Positions 6,796 through 14,490 of a stretch of 21,934 nucleotides of DNA are shown here, one piece after another. The stretch lies in assembly GCA_905215725.1 (NCBI GenBank), contig CAJMRD010000036.1, positions 1 through 21,934 on the forward strand, written 5' to 3'. The notes below the pieces were generated by a model that worked only from the letters and a program-made list of their open reading frames with translations, was not told the origin of the DNA and ran no database searches. Each line of letters starts with the position of its first letter. Position 1 is the first letter of the stretch. The position numbers were made by a program, and so were the translations under genes. The DNA is from an uncultured bacterium. Its GTDB lineage: Bacteria; Actinomycetota; Coriobacteriia; Coriobacteriales; Coriobacteriaceae.

Positions 6796-7877
6796 TTGAA
6801 CCTGAGTAAGACTAAAATCAACGCGCTTCTGGCACTCGCACTGTTTACCTTCGCCTTCCTTGCTGCCGAGTTTCGCTTCGATATCAATATCGGGCTACTC
6901 GCCGGCGCCGAGCGCGTTGTGCTCGCACAGGGCTTTGTTCTGGGTGCGAGCGTGCTCGGCTTTATCGGATACGCGCCGCTGCTCGGGCTCGCACAGTGCA
7001 AAGGCCACTCACTGGCAGCCGTCAACGCCGCCGCCGTCCCTATCGTCATCCCGGGATTGGCCCAGATCCAGTTCCCCACGGGTCCGCTTACCCTCGAGAT
7101 TCTGGGCCGCATCGCATTCTTTGGGCTCGGACTGTTAGGCGCCGCAACACACCACGCCTTTTCGTTGGCATTCCAAGATGGCCCCAAACTCGCCACTGGA
7201 GCGGGAGCAGCCTATGCCGCCGGCATCGTCTTTGATCTTGCCGAGCGTCGCTACATGGGACTTGTCATGCTCGGCATCGCCGTGCTCTCGACCATTTCCA
7301 TCCTGGCCGTGGAGGCCGGCGCTGATCCCAACCTGGGCCTTGTCGTCTTTTACCTGAGCTCGGGCTTTTTTGTCACGTTCTTTACCGCCACCTTTACACA
7401 GCTGGCACCGCGCATGCATGCGCCCGCCCTTTGGGCCGGCATGGGACGCGCCGCCAACAATGTGTGCGCGTTCACTACATCGGGCATCTCGCTTGCCCTC
7501 GTGACCTCGGGCAACGTTGCCCTCATCATGATCGGCGCGCTCGTTTTGCCCGTCGCGCCTGCGCAGCATTCGTGGCAGCCGGCTTGTTCCGCCTGCCCCA
7601 AACCGAGCAGGAGCGCGAACATCAACAGCTTGCCGAGGAGGCGCTGGCAGCACCGAGTATCGAGGAGCAGCGTCAGGCCTTCATCACCGATCACGCTCTC
7701 ACCCCGCGCGAAGTCGACGTGCTCGTGGCCGTAACCCAGGACGAACGCCCGCTCAAGCAGATCGCCGAGGAGCTCGGCATCTCGATGCGCATGGTACAGC
7801 GCCATCTGAGCTCTATCTACCAAAAGACCGACACACAGACGCGCGCCGGTCTCACCAAGGCCTTCCCCTCCGCCTAA
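6796..7877 (+). pseudogene. Membrane-LuxR transcriptional regulator, frameshifted
   Basis: Starts at TTG 6796 with a weak AAAGGA site. The first part encodes many hydrophobic helices, from ALLALALFTFAFLAAEF onward through about residue 250, resembling the transporter-like N-terminal domains of coriobacterial LuxR proteins. Near 7557 the frame is lost; the next frame continues CAAFVAAGLFRLPQTEQE and then a LuxR-type helix-turn-helix, LTPREVDVLVAV, KQIAEELGISMRMVQRHLSS and IYQKTDTQTR. One missing base in GTCGCGCCTGCG (for example GCG-GCC-TGC) restores a continuous 360-aa protein. Without correction, the membrane part ends in nonsense at 7734 and the DNA-binding domain is not made. It lies alone, divergent from the surface gene and convergent with the kinase-like gene. 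Either a recent lesion or a base-calling error. Confidence 0.85.
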
Positions 7878-7883
7878 AACAAA

Positions 7884-7920
7884 AACCACCACAAAGGTGC
7901 CTGTCCCCTTTGTGGTGGTT
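7884..7920 (-). terminator. GGGGACAG-type palindrome, copy 3, acting as a terminator
   Basis: A perfect 14-bp stem (7884-7897 with 7907-7920) closes a TGCCTGTCC loop. On the minus strand the stem is followed by TTTTTGTTTT, a good terminator for the gene ending at 7929; the plus strand has only TTTC. It matches the reverse complement of the element at 3224-3268. Confidence 0.75.
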
Positions 7921-7928
7921 TCAACTGG

Positions 7929-8552
7929 TTAGCCTTCGAGTTGGGCCACCTTGTAGCGGTAGGCTGCGGCGATGACGTCCTTGCAGCCTTCGCGGCCCAG
8001 CTTGGCGCGGTTGACGACGATGTCTTTACCGCTCGTCATCTTCCACTTGCCGGCGCTATAGCGCTTATAGAACGCCTCGCGCGCCTTCTGCTGCTGTTTG
8101 ACCAGCTTGGCGCCCTTCTTTTTGTTAAGGCCACGCTTCTTGCGCACAATCTCGACGCGGTCCTCAAAGGGTGCGGTCACCAACACGGCAATGTGGTTGG
8201 GGTTGTTGCGCAGCAGGTAATCGGACAGACGGCCTTCGATAATGCAGCTCTCGGTCTCGCCCAGATCCAAAATCACCTGGCTCATCTTTTGGAACAACTT
8301 ATCCGAGTACGAACGCGCATCGTAGCGGTCGGGCAGAAACGCCATGTTCTCCACGGCCAGACGCTCATCATAGGCGGCCATCTTATCGAGCGACTCGCCC
8401 GCGCGCAGCGACGCACGTACCAGCAGCTCGTTATCGTACAGCGGAATCCCCAACTCGTCGGCAAGCATGCGGCCAATCTCGTGGCCCTCGGCGCCAAAGT
8501 CGCGCGCGATGGTAATGACCACAGGACTCTTCTTATTCTCCAGATCGCTCAT
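7929..8552 (-). CDS. Cytidylate-kinase-like family protein
   Basis: A 207-aa protein beginning MSDLENKKSPVVITIARDFG. The family signature is ITIxRxFGxxGxxIGxxLA at residues about 13-31, followed by YDNELL and a lid-like stretch rich in Lys and Arg (RKKRGLNKKKGAKLVKQQQK). Members share the P-loop nucleoside monophosphate kinase fold with cytidylate kinase, but their substrate is generally not known, so no gene symbol is given. The ATG has an AAAGGA site upstream. It is a single gene, separated from the ABC operon by a large stem-loop and ending at the palindrome terminator. Confidence 0.8.
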   Translation of the reverse strand: MSDLENKKSPVVITIARDFGAEGHEIGRMLADELGIPLYDNELLVRASLRAGESLDKMAAYDERLAVENMAFLPDRYDARSYSDKLFQKMSQVILDLGETESCIIEGRLSDYLLRNNPNHIAVLVTAPFEDRVEIVRKKRGLNKKKGAKLVKQQQKAREAFYKRYSAGKWKMTSGKDIVVNRAKLGREGCKDVIAAAYRYKVAQLEG

Positions 8553-8613
8553 CGCGATTCCTTTCTAACAAATGAGAAAAGGACTGTTAATCTCTTATTC
8601 CCACGATACCGTA

Positions 8614-8719
8614 CCTGGGTTTTCCTGGTGCCCAAGATTGGCCTGAAAGAGGAGCGACGCGTACTTTGGTACGCGAGCGACGGTTTGAAGGCCAAGGTTG
8701 GGTGCCAGGGAAAGCCAGG
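8614..8719. repeat. Large stem-loop ending at the stop of the ABC transporter operon
   Basis: Two 30-base arms (8614-8643 and 8690-8719) pair with about six mismatches, outer ends CCTGG/CCAGG and inner ends TTGGCC/GGCCAA. Inside is a perfect hairpin, CGCGTAC-TTTG-GTACGCG (8658-8675). The right arm ends one base before the permease stop codon. No T run follows, so it looks more like a 3' stabilising or processing structure, or a mobile palindrome, than a terminator. Confidence 0.75.
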
Positions 8720-9358
8720 CTATGCGGCTACGATACGGCGTTGATAAGCCCTCACCAGCAGCGAGATACCAAAGTTGAGCACAAAGTACATCGCAAACAC
8801 CAGGCCGTAGAGCATAAGCACCTGCGACAGGTCGATCGCGTGGGCCATCACGACGTTTGCCGTGTACATGAGTTCGGCCACGTTAATGCCCGAAAGATAC
8901 GAGCTGTCCTTAATGACGGTCGTGCACTGGCTAAACAGCGCCGGAATGATCGTCTTAAACGTCTGCGGCAGAATGATGTAGCGCATGGTGGCAAAGAAGC
9001 CGAAGCCCTGGCTCTGCGCCGCCTCAAACTGGCCGCGCGGAATCGAGTTGAGGCCGCCGCGCACAATCTCGGCCATAACAGCGCTGGTAAACAACGTAAA
9101 GGCGATGGTCGAAATCACAATGTCCAAACCCTGCACCGTAAAGTAGATAAACAGAATCCACAGCAGGTTCGGCGTGCAACGGAACAGCTCGATATAGGCG
9201 CTCACCAAAATACGGAACGGGCGGGGCGCATAGCTTTTAACGAGCGCCAGCACCGTGCCAAAGATGAGCGAGAAAAAGATCGACAGCGCCGAGATCTCGA
9301 TTGTCTTAACAAAGCCGCCCCAAATGTAGAGCAGGTTCGTCGCGTTGAAGATTTCCAT
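8720..9358 (-). CDS. Amino-acid ABC transporter permease (second subunit)
   Basis: A 212-aa inner-membrane permease of the His/Glu/Gln (HisM/GlnP) type. It begins MEIFNATNLLYIWGGFVKTI, has about five hydrophobic segments, and carries the cytoplasmic coupling loop GGLNSIPRGQFEAAQSQGFG typical of the family. It is the last gene of a four-gene minus-strand operon, 3 bases after the upstream permease. It should pair with that permease as a heterodimer served by the ATPase at 11018-11749. The substrate, a polar amino acid, cannot be fixed from sequence. Confidence 0.92.
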   Translation of the reverse strand: MEIFNATNLLYIWGGFVKTIEISALSIFFSLIFGTVLALVKSYAPRPFRILVSAYIELFRCTPNLLWILFIYFTVQGLDIVISTIAFTLFTSAVMAEIVRGGLNSIPRGQFEAAQSQGFGFFATMRYIILPQTFKTIIPALFSQCTTVIKDSSYLSGINVAELMYTANVVMAHAIDLSQVLMLYGLVFAMYFVLNFGISLLVRAYQRRIVAA

Positions 9359-9361
9359 GCG

Positions 9362-10108
9362 CTAGGCCTCCTCTACATTGTCGAGCCCCAGCTCGGCCAG
9401 GCTCACGCCGCGCGGACGCTCCTTGGAGCGGCGCTCGAGCCACTGCACCAGCATGGCGAGCGGAAAGCAGATGATGAAGTACATAAGGCAGCAGACGATG
9501 TATCCCTGCAGGTAACCGTACAGACTCACAAAATTATCGGAACGGTACATAAGGTCGCCGCCAGCCACAAGTGCCAACACCGACGTGTTCTTGACCAGGT
9601 TGAGCGCCTGGTTACACAGCGGCGGCAAAATGATCTTGAACGTCTGGGGCAGCACGATGTACCAGTACGCCTGCGCACGGGTGAAGCCCTGGCTCTGGGC
9701 CGCCTCCATCTGACCGCGCGGAACCGCCTCGATACCAGTGCGGATGACCTCCGAAATGTAGGCCGCGTGATACAGGCCCACACCCAAGAAGCCCAGCACG
9801 AACGGCGCGATGCGCACCGGCTGGTCGGCACCGGTTATAGCCTGCAAAAACTGCGGACCGGCCATGTACATAAAGAGCACCTGTACGGGCAACGGGGTGT
9901 TTTGGTAAAACTCCACGTACACGCGGCTTATGGCGCGCAGCACGCGCGAGCGAGTGGTAGAGAACACGCCCAGCAGTGTGCCCAGCACCAGCGACAGCAG
10001 CAGACCGGCAACGACCACCTGCAGCGTCACGCCAAAGCCCTCCCAGAAGGGCCCCATGTTTTGAAATGTCGTCGACCAACGGTCGGCGTCAAATAATCCT
10101 TCGAGCAT
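9362..10108 (-). CDS. Amino-acid ABC transporter permease (first subunit)
   Basis: A 248-aa permease of the polar amino-acid family. The start at ATG 10108 is chosen for the AAGGAAGGA site just upstream; the longer frame to 10177 has none. It shows hydrophobic helices from VTLQVVVAGLLLSLVLG onward, the FYQNTPLPVQ segment and the coupling loop TGIEAVPRGQMEAAQSQGFT, closely like that of its partner permease. It follows the binding-protein gene by 25 bases and precedes the second permease by 3. The C-terminus is a charged cytoplasmic tail. Confidence 0.92.
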   Translation of the reverse strand: MLEGLFDADRWSTTFQNMGPFWEGFGVTLQVVVAGLLLSLVLGTLLGVFSTTRSRVLRAISRVYVEFYQNTPLPVQVLFMYMAGPQFLQAITGADQPVRIAPFVLGFLGVGLYHAAYISEVIRTGIEAVPRGQMEAAQSQGFTRAQAYWYIVLPQTFKIILPPLCNQALNLVKNTSVLALVAGGDLMYRSDNFVSLYGYLQGYIVCCLMYFIICFPLAMLVQWLERRSKERPRGVSLAELGLDNVEEA

Positions 10109-10133
10109 TTGATTCCTTCCTTGGACGATGTGC

Positions 10134-11012
10134 CTATACAAGACCCCAGGTCTTGACCTCTTGGTCGAGCCAGCCATCGGCCAGGCGATCGCAAATCACC
10201 TGATCGACCACGGCGGAAAGGTCGCAGCCCTTCTTGGTCGCCACGCCGTAGCCCTGCTCGCCAAACTTGACTTCGGGCTGCAGCAGCTCAACGGTCTCGT
10301 TCATGTAACCGGCCAGCGTGGAGCGGTCCATGGCAAAGACGTCGATATTGCCGGCGTCGAGCGAGCTCTTGATGATGGGGTAGCCGCTAAAGGCCCTAAA
10401 CTCGGGCTTGCAGCTAAAGCCGTTGTCCTTGATCATCTGCTCAATCAGGCTCTGCGTGGTGGCGCCCTGGCTCACGCCAATGACCTTGCCGTCCAGATCC
10501 TCAATCGAGGTAAAGCCCGAACGCTTCTTGACCATGAGTCCCACGTAGTCGGTGCGGTACGGCGTCGAGAAATCCCAGCTCTTCTTGCGCTCGTCGGTGA
10601 TGGTGTAGGTCGCCGCGACCACGTCGAGTTGGCCGTTATCGATCAGCGGGCCGCGCGTCTTGGGCGTTACGTCGGTAAACTCGACAAGCTCCTGGGCACG
10701 GGCCTCCTTGTAGCTCACGCCAAAGACGGCAGCGGCGATCTGGTAGCACAAATCGACTTCCATGCCCTCAAAGCTGCCCTTGGCGGTGTCGTAATAGCCG
10801 TAGCCGGGAACGTCCTTCTTAACGCCGGCATTCAGATGGCCACGCGACTTGATGGCCGCAAGCTTGGACCCCTTGTCGGAGCTCTCGCCGCTGGTGGAGT
10901 TGCCGCAACCGGTAAGCGCAGTCCCCGTCAGCGCAAGCATGCCGGCGCCCGCCAGCTGCAAAAAGTGACGGCGCGACACGGCCGCCCTCGTCATATCCGT
11001 CATGTCCATCAC
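10134..11012 (-). CDS. Amino-acid ABC transporter substrate-binding lipoprotein with Tat-type signal
   Basis: A 292-aa extracellular solute-binding protein, family 3. The N-terminus has a twin-arginine motif, SRRHFL (13-18), a hydrophobic stretch and the lipobox LTGC with Cys36, so it is probably exported folded by Tat and lipid-anchored. The binding domain shows GSFEGMEVDLCYQIAAAVFG, then VVAATYTITDERKKSWDFSTPY and VIGVSQGATTQ, all usual for polar amino-acid binders. The GTG at 11012 and ATGs at 11009 and 11003 are all possible starts; the GTG lies 5 bases past the ATPase stop. Substrate identity is open; acidic amino acids or glutamine are plausible by family. Confidence 0.9.
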   Translation of the reverse strand: MMDMTDMTRAAVSRRHFLQLAGAGMLALTGTALTGCGNSTSGESSDKGSKLAAIKSRGHLNAGVKKDVPGYGYYDTAKGSFEGMEVDLCYQIAAAVFGVSYKEARAQELVEFTDVTPKTRGPLIDNGQLDVVAATYTITDERKKSWDFSTPYRTDYVGLMVKKRSGFTSIEDLDGKVIGVSQGATTQSLIEQMIKDNGFSCKPEFRAFSGYPIIKSSLDAGNIDVFAMDRSTLAGYMNETVELLQPEVKFGEQGYGVATKKGCDLSAVVDQVICDRLADGWLDQEVKTWGLV

Positions 11013-11017
11013 CGCGC

Positions 11018-11749
11018 CTAGTGCAGAATCTTAGACAGGAACTCGCGGCAGCGCGGGTTCTCGGGGTTATCGAAGAAGTACTCGGGCGTGCCCTCCTCCA
11101 GGATGCGGCCGTCCTCCATAAAGATGACGCGATCGGCCACCTGACGCGCAAAGCCCATCTCATGCGTCACGCAGATCATGGTGATATCCTCCTGCGCGAG
11201 CTCAATCATAACGTCCAGAACCTCCTGGACCATCTCGGGGTCGAGCGCCGAGGTCGGCTCGTCAAACAGGATGATGGGCTGCTTAGTGCACAGGGCACGG
11301 GCGATGGCGATGCGCTGCTGCTGACCACCCGAGAGGTTCTGTGGATACTCGCCGGCCTTATGAGCCATGCCGACGCGCTTGAGCGCGGCGATGGCGATCT
11401 CGGTCGCCTCCTCCTTGCTCTTCTTTTGCAGCTTGATGGGCGCGAGCGTCAGGTTGCCGAGCACCGTCATGTTGGGATACAGGTTGAACTGCTGAAACAC
11501 CATGGAGCTGTACTTGCGAGCCATCTCCAGGTGATTCTTTTTGGTGAGCGGCGTACCGTCGATGACGACCTCGCCCGACGTGGGCTCCTCCAGATAATCG
11601 ACGCAACGGATGAGCGTCGACTTACCCGAGCCGGAAGGCCCGATCATTACGAGCTTCTCGCCGCGCTTGACGGTGAGATTGATATCTTTGAGCACATGCA
11701 GGTCGCCAAAGTACTTGTTGAGATGCTTGATCTCGATCATGTCTGCCAT
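11018..11749 (-). CDS. glnQ: Amino-acid ABC transporter ATP-binding protein (GlnQ-type)
   Basis: A 243-aa ATPase with a complete set of motifs: Walker A GPSGSGKST (37-45), Q-loop Gln86, signature LSGGQQQR (139-146), Walker B IILFDE (159-164), D-loop SALD and switch His in VTHEMGFA. These match GlnQ/HisP-type ATPases that power polar amino-acid uptake. It is the first gene of the operon ATPase, binding protein, permease, permease. An AGGAAAGGGA site precedes the ATG. A TACAAT-like -10 lies at 11785-11790 on the minus strand, without a clear -35. The gene symbol reflects the family; the true substrate is unproven. Confidence 0.9.
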   Translation of the reverse strand: MADMIEIKHLNKYFGDLHVLKDINLTVKRGEKLVMIGPSGSGKSTLIRCVDYLEEPTSGEVVIDGTPLTKKNHLEMARKYSSMVFQQFNLYPNMTVLGNLTLAPIKLQKKSKEEATEIAIAALKRVGMAHKAGEYPQNLSGGQQQRIAIARALCTKQPIILFDEPTSALDPEMVQEVLDVMIELAQEDITMICVTHEMGFARQVADRVIFMEDGRILEEGTPEYFFDNPENPRCREFLSKILH

Positions 11750-11866
11750 GAATGTCCCTTTCCTGCGCTTACACGAATTGCACTATTGTACGGAAAGAAC
11801 CACGTTTCCGCAGCCCACACTACATTCCCGTAAAGAACCCGCAACCTTCCACCCACTCATTGGGCG

Positions 11867-11933
11867 CTCATTGGGGACAGGCTTAAATGAGTACCCAATG
11901 AGCGGGTACTCATTTAAGCCTGTCCCCAATGAG
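11867..11933. repeat. Perfect 30-bp inverted repeat, GGGGACAG family
   Basis: Bases 11867-11896 and 11904-11933 are exact reverse complements around a 7-base loop, AATGAGC. Each arm holds GGGGACAGG next to CTTAAATGAG. It lies between the ABC operon promoter region and the YqeY gene. The perfect match suggests a recent insertion or strong maintenance. Confidence 0.9.
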
Positions 11934-11942
11934 TACCCAGCC

Positions 11943-11976
11943 AAAAAAGGGGCGCGACCGCGATGGTCACGCCCCT
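11943..11976 (-). terminator. Terminator of the YqeY gene
   Basis: On the minus strand GGGGCGTGACC (11975-11965) pairs with GGTCGCGCCCC (11959-11949), with one mismatch, and six T residues follow (11948-11943). It lies about 30 bases after the stop at 12004. Confidence 0.85.
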
Positions 11977-12003
11977 CAGCATCGGCTATGTGTCGGCCGG
12001 CAC

Positions 12004-12447
12004 TTACGCCAATTTTGCGCCGACGATCTTTGCTGCTGCCGGCTTATCGAAGTTGCCGCCGGTGGCCTTGCCCAGCGCACCCATAACCTGGCCCATCTGC
12101 TTCTTGGACGTGGCGCCCAGCTCGGCGATGACCTGCTCGATCAGAGCCTCGAGCTCCTCGCCCGAAACCTGCGCGGGCAGCAGGCTCTCCAGAATCTTGA
12201 CCTGCTCGGTCAGGTTGTCGGTACGCTCCTGGTCGGTGCCGGCCTTGATGGACATCTCCAGCGTCTCGCTCGTCTGCTTGATCAGACGCTTGATCATGCT
12301 GTTGACGTCTTCCTCGGTCACATCGCGGCGCTCGTTAACCTCGATATTCTTCACCTCGGCCTTAACCTGGCGAATGATGGACAGGCGAACCTTGTCCTTG
12401 GCCTTCATGGCCGCGATCATTTCCTTCTGCAGCTCTTCGTTGGTCAT
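12004..12447 (-). CDS. YqeY/GatB-tail domain protein
   Basis: A 147-aa cytoplasmic helical protein, MTNEELQKEMIAAMKAKDK through KATGGNFDKPAAAKIVGAKL. The whole length is the YqeY domain, related to the tail of the amidotransferase subunit GatB. These proteins are widespread; a tRNA-related role is suspected but not established. The start at ATG 12447 is preferred over TTG 12453 because the AGAGAGGA site is better spaced. It follows the foldase gene on the same strand with a hairpin in the 54-base gap, and its own terminator follows. Confidence 0.88.
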   Translation of the reverse strand: MTNEELQKEMIAAMKAKDKVRLSIIRQVKAEVKNIEVNERRDVTEEDVNSMIKRLIKQTSETLEMSIKAGTDQERTDNLTEQVKILESLLPAQVSGEELEALIEQVIAELGATSKKQMGQVMGALGKATGGNFDKPAAAKIVGAKLA

Positions 12448-12470
12448 CTGCAAATCCTCTCTAATAGCGT

Positions 12471-12496
12471 GGGCGGCACTCGTGCGAGCACCGCCC
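12471..12496. other. Hairpin between the foldase and YqeY genes
   Basis: GGGCGG...CTCG pairs with CGAG...CCGCCC with two internal mismatches and a short loop, 6 bases after the foldase stop. No T run follows, so it may slow or process the transcript rather than end it. Confidence 0.45.
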
Positions 12497-12501
12497 CATG
12501 A

Positions 12502-13722
12502 TTACTCAGTCGTCGACGAATCGTCGGTCGAGCTCTTGGTGACGCCCTTCAGGCTCACGTTATAGGGCACGTCCTTGGGCATGGGGTTGACGGTAATGTC
12601 GGCGTCCTTCTTGTACTGCTCCAGCCACTCGCTGTACGCGGTGCTGGCCGCTTGCGTCTTCACCACGTTGGAGACGTACTTTTTGATGTCCTTGGGCACC
12701 TGGTTGATGTCATCAACCTGATTATCGACATGGAAGTAGTCGGTGCACTTGATGATGTGGTAGCCATAGGTCGACTCGACGACTTCGCTCACGTCGCCCT
12801 TGTTGAGTCCCTCGAGCGCCGTCTGGTAGCTGTCGACGAAAGTGGTGAGCTTATCCCAGCCCACATCGCCCTTCTTCTCCTTGGAACCGGTGTCCTCGGA
12901 GTACTGCTCAACGGCGTCCTCAAAGCTCAGCTCACCGGAGTTGATCTTGTCCAGGCACTCCTGCGCCTTGGCCTTGGCGGCAGCCTTGTCCTCGTCGGAA
13001 GCGTCGGAATCAACCTTGATCAGGATGTTCGACGAGCGGCGGGCGTCGTTGTAGCTGGACAGGTTTTCGTTGATGTAGTCGACAATCTCGCTGTCCTTGG
13101 GCTTGCTCGTGGGCGCGACGGCATCCTTGAGTTTCTGCTGCGCCAGGCTCTCCTTGAGCGAGTCCTTGTAGGTGTCCTCGGTATAGCCGTAGGTCTTGAG
13201 GGTCTTCTTAAAGGCCTTGGCACCGCCCGCGCTCTTGCACGCGTCCTTCCAAGCCATCTCGACCTCCTCGTCCGACACCGTCACGCCGTTTTCCTTCTGT
13301 GCCTGTTGAAGCAGAATCTGCTGCGTGTAGGAGTCGATGAGTTGCTTGCGGTACTTCTTGGGCGTGAGGTCGTTGTCAACCAGATACTGCGCCCAATCCT
13401 CGTCCTTGGTGTAGCCGTTGGACGTGCGCATGCTCATGATCTGCTTGGTCACGGTGTCCTCGGTGAGGTTGGTGCCGTTGATAGTAGCAGCAACACCGCC
13501 GGTCAGCTTGTAGCCCGAGGTGTCCTCGGCCTGCGACATAAGGCCGGAGCACGCCATCGCCGAGACGGAAAGCAGCATCGCCAGCACGCCGATGACCACC
13601 AGGACGATCTTGACGGTCTTGGACACGCGGGTCTTGCGCTGCTTCTTGCGAGAGCTGGAGGCGGCGCGAGCCTGCTGCTCGGGCGTCGGCTCGGGTGCGG
13701 GGTTCTTTTTCTTATTTGCCAT
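12502..13722 (-). CDS. Membrane-anchored parvulin-type peptidyl-prolyl isomerase (PrsA/SurA-like foldase)
   Basis: A 406-aa protein starting at ATG 13722 behind an AAAGG site; the in-frame extension to 13821 crosses repeat DNA and is not used. A Lys/Arg-rich head is followed by one hydrophobic segment (about 37-57, VKIVLVVIGVLAMLLSVSAM) and Cys58. The context is close to a lipobox (SAMAC) but not canonical, so it may be a lipoprotein or a simple membrane anchor. A SurA/PrsA N-terminal domain with chaperone-like helices follows. The parvulin domain (about 245-335) has SSNILIKVD, SFEDAVEQYSED, KKGDVGW and YGYHIIKCTD. It should help secreted proteins fold outside the membrane. The tail is rich in Ser/Thr. 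It is upstream of the YqeY gene, possibly co-transcribed. Confidence 0.9.
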   Translation of the reverse strand: MANKKKNPAPEPTPEQQARAASSSRKKQRKTRVSKTVKIVLVVIGVLAMLLSVSAMACSGLMSQAEDTSGYKLTGGVAATINGTNLTEDTVTKQIMSMRTSNGYTKDEDWAQYLVDNDLTPKKYRKQLIDSYTQQILLQQAQKENGVTVSDEEVEMAWKDACKSAGGAKAFKKTLKTYGYTEDTYKDSLKESLAQQKLKDAVAPTSKPKDSEIVDYINENLSSYNDARRSSNILIKVDSDASDEDKAAAKAKAQECLDKINSGELSFEDAVEQYSEDTGSKEKKGDVGWDKLTTFVDSYQTALEGLNKGDVSEVVESTYGYHIIKCTDYFHVDNQVDDINQVPKDIKKYVSNVVKTQAASTAYSEWLEQYKKDADITVNPMPKDVPYNVSLKGVTKSSTDDSSTTE

Positions 13723-13796
13723 AGTTGGCCTTTCGCATAACGAATCGAACAAACGCCATTGTGTCACAACGCAGCCCCCGCGGCACACTTGGTGCG

Positions 13797-13840
13797 TTGG
13801 GGACAGGTTAATCTGCACCATTTTGGTGCAAAGGGGACAG
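13797..13840. repeat. GGGGACAG direct-repeat hairpin
   Basis: Two GGGGACAG copies (13799-13806 and 13833-13840) flank a perfect hairpin, TGCACC-ATTTT-GGTGCA (13814-13830). It belongs to the same family as the palindromes at 3224, 7884 and 11867 but is built differently: the family word is outside the stem and repeated directly. Confidence 0.8.
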
Positions 13841-13855
13841 ATGCGGCACTTGGCA

Positions 13856-13929
13856 CTTGGGGACGTTCTTTATGTGCCGGCACTTCGGGACTGTCCCTAA
13901 CTGCCGGCAGAAAAGGAACGTCCCTAGGT
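13856..13929. repeat. Nested palindrome with GGGACGTTC arms
   Basis: GGGACGTTC...TGCCGGCA (13860-13882) pairs with TGCCGGCA...GAACGTCCC (13902-13924) with about three mismatches. The centre holds a second palindrome, GGGAC-T-GTCCC (13887-13897). It lies between the foldase start region and the EIIA stop. Confidence 0.8.
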
Positions 13930-13946
13930 GCCGACTCAGCCCCACC

Positions 13947-14411
13947 TTAGAAGTGACGGCGGATGGCGTCGACCATGCCCTGGGGCGTGGTCTGGCCGAG
14001 CACGTCGACTGCGGCATCGGCGTCCATAAAGATGTTCATGAGCGCCTGCAGGGCCTCGACCTGGCCGCCCGGCTCGGCAATACCCAGATTGATGACGATC
14101 TGCGCCGGCACCGGAGCGCCCATGCCAGCCATAGCGTTAAATGTCACGGACGTGGCGGGCTTCACCACCGCGATATAGGGCTTGGCCACAAACCCCGGAT
14201 CGGTATGCGGAATGGCAATGTTTGCCGCCGGCATGGCAAGACCCGTGGGATAGGCATCCTCGCGCGTGCGAACGGCGTCGAGCCAACCGTCGGCAATGTA
14301 GCCACGTGGTGCAAGCTCGCCCTCAAGCCGCGCGAACACCTCATCCGGCGTCGCACACTCCCAATCAAAAAACACCAGCTCAGGCGTAAACAGCGCTTCG
14401 TTATCCGCCAT
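13947..14411 (-). CDS. PTS sugar transporter subunit IIA (fructose/galactitol type)
   Basis: A 154-aa cytoplasmic EIIA domain of PTS family 2 (PTS_EIIA_2). It starts MADNEALFTPELVFFDWECA and carries the phosphorylation site in NIAIPHTD, with His69 accepting phosphate from HPr. The segment AQIVINLGIAEPGGQVEALQ is usual for GatA-like proteins. The EIIB and EIIC partners are not adjacent, so it must work with components elsewhere or be a regulatory EIIA. An AGAGAGGTGAG site precedes the ATG. It is flanked on both sides by GGGGAC-type palindromes. Confidence 0.88.
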   Translation of the reverse strand: MADNEALFTPELVFFDWECATPDEVFARLEGELAPRGYIADGWLDAVRTREDAYPTGLAMPAANIAIPHTDPGFVAKPYIAVVKPATSVTFNAMAGMGAPVPAQIVINLGIAEPGGQVEALQALMNIFMDADAAVDVLGQTTPQGMVDAIRRHF

Positions 14412-14436
14412 GCGCTCACCTCTCTCTCACCTAGCC

Positions 14437-14476
14437 ATCGGGGACGTTCTTAAATGACTAGTCGTTAAAGAACGTC
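14437..14476. repeat. GGGGACGTTC palindrome
   Basis: Bases 14443-14476 form an 18-bp near-perfect palindrome (GACGTTCTT ... AAGAACGTC) with two mismatched positions and ACTAGT at its centre; CGGGGAC opens the left side. It belongs to the same broad family as the element at 13856. Confidence 0.75.
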
Positions 14477-14490
14477 GCAGGTGACTACCC

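Noticed and set aside
7929..8552. Housekeeping cytidylate kinase (cmk)
   Set aside because: It belongs to the cytidylate-kinase-like family, which differs from true Cmk; the substrate cannot be claimed.
8666..10096. 476-aa plus-strand open frame opposite the permeases
   Set aside because: Shadow of the minus-strand transporter genes, rich in His, Arg and Gln as such shadows are, with no recognisable domain.
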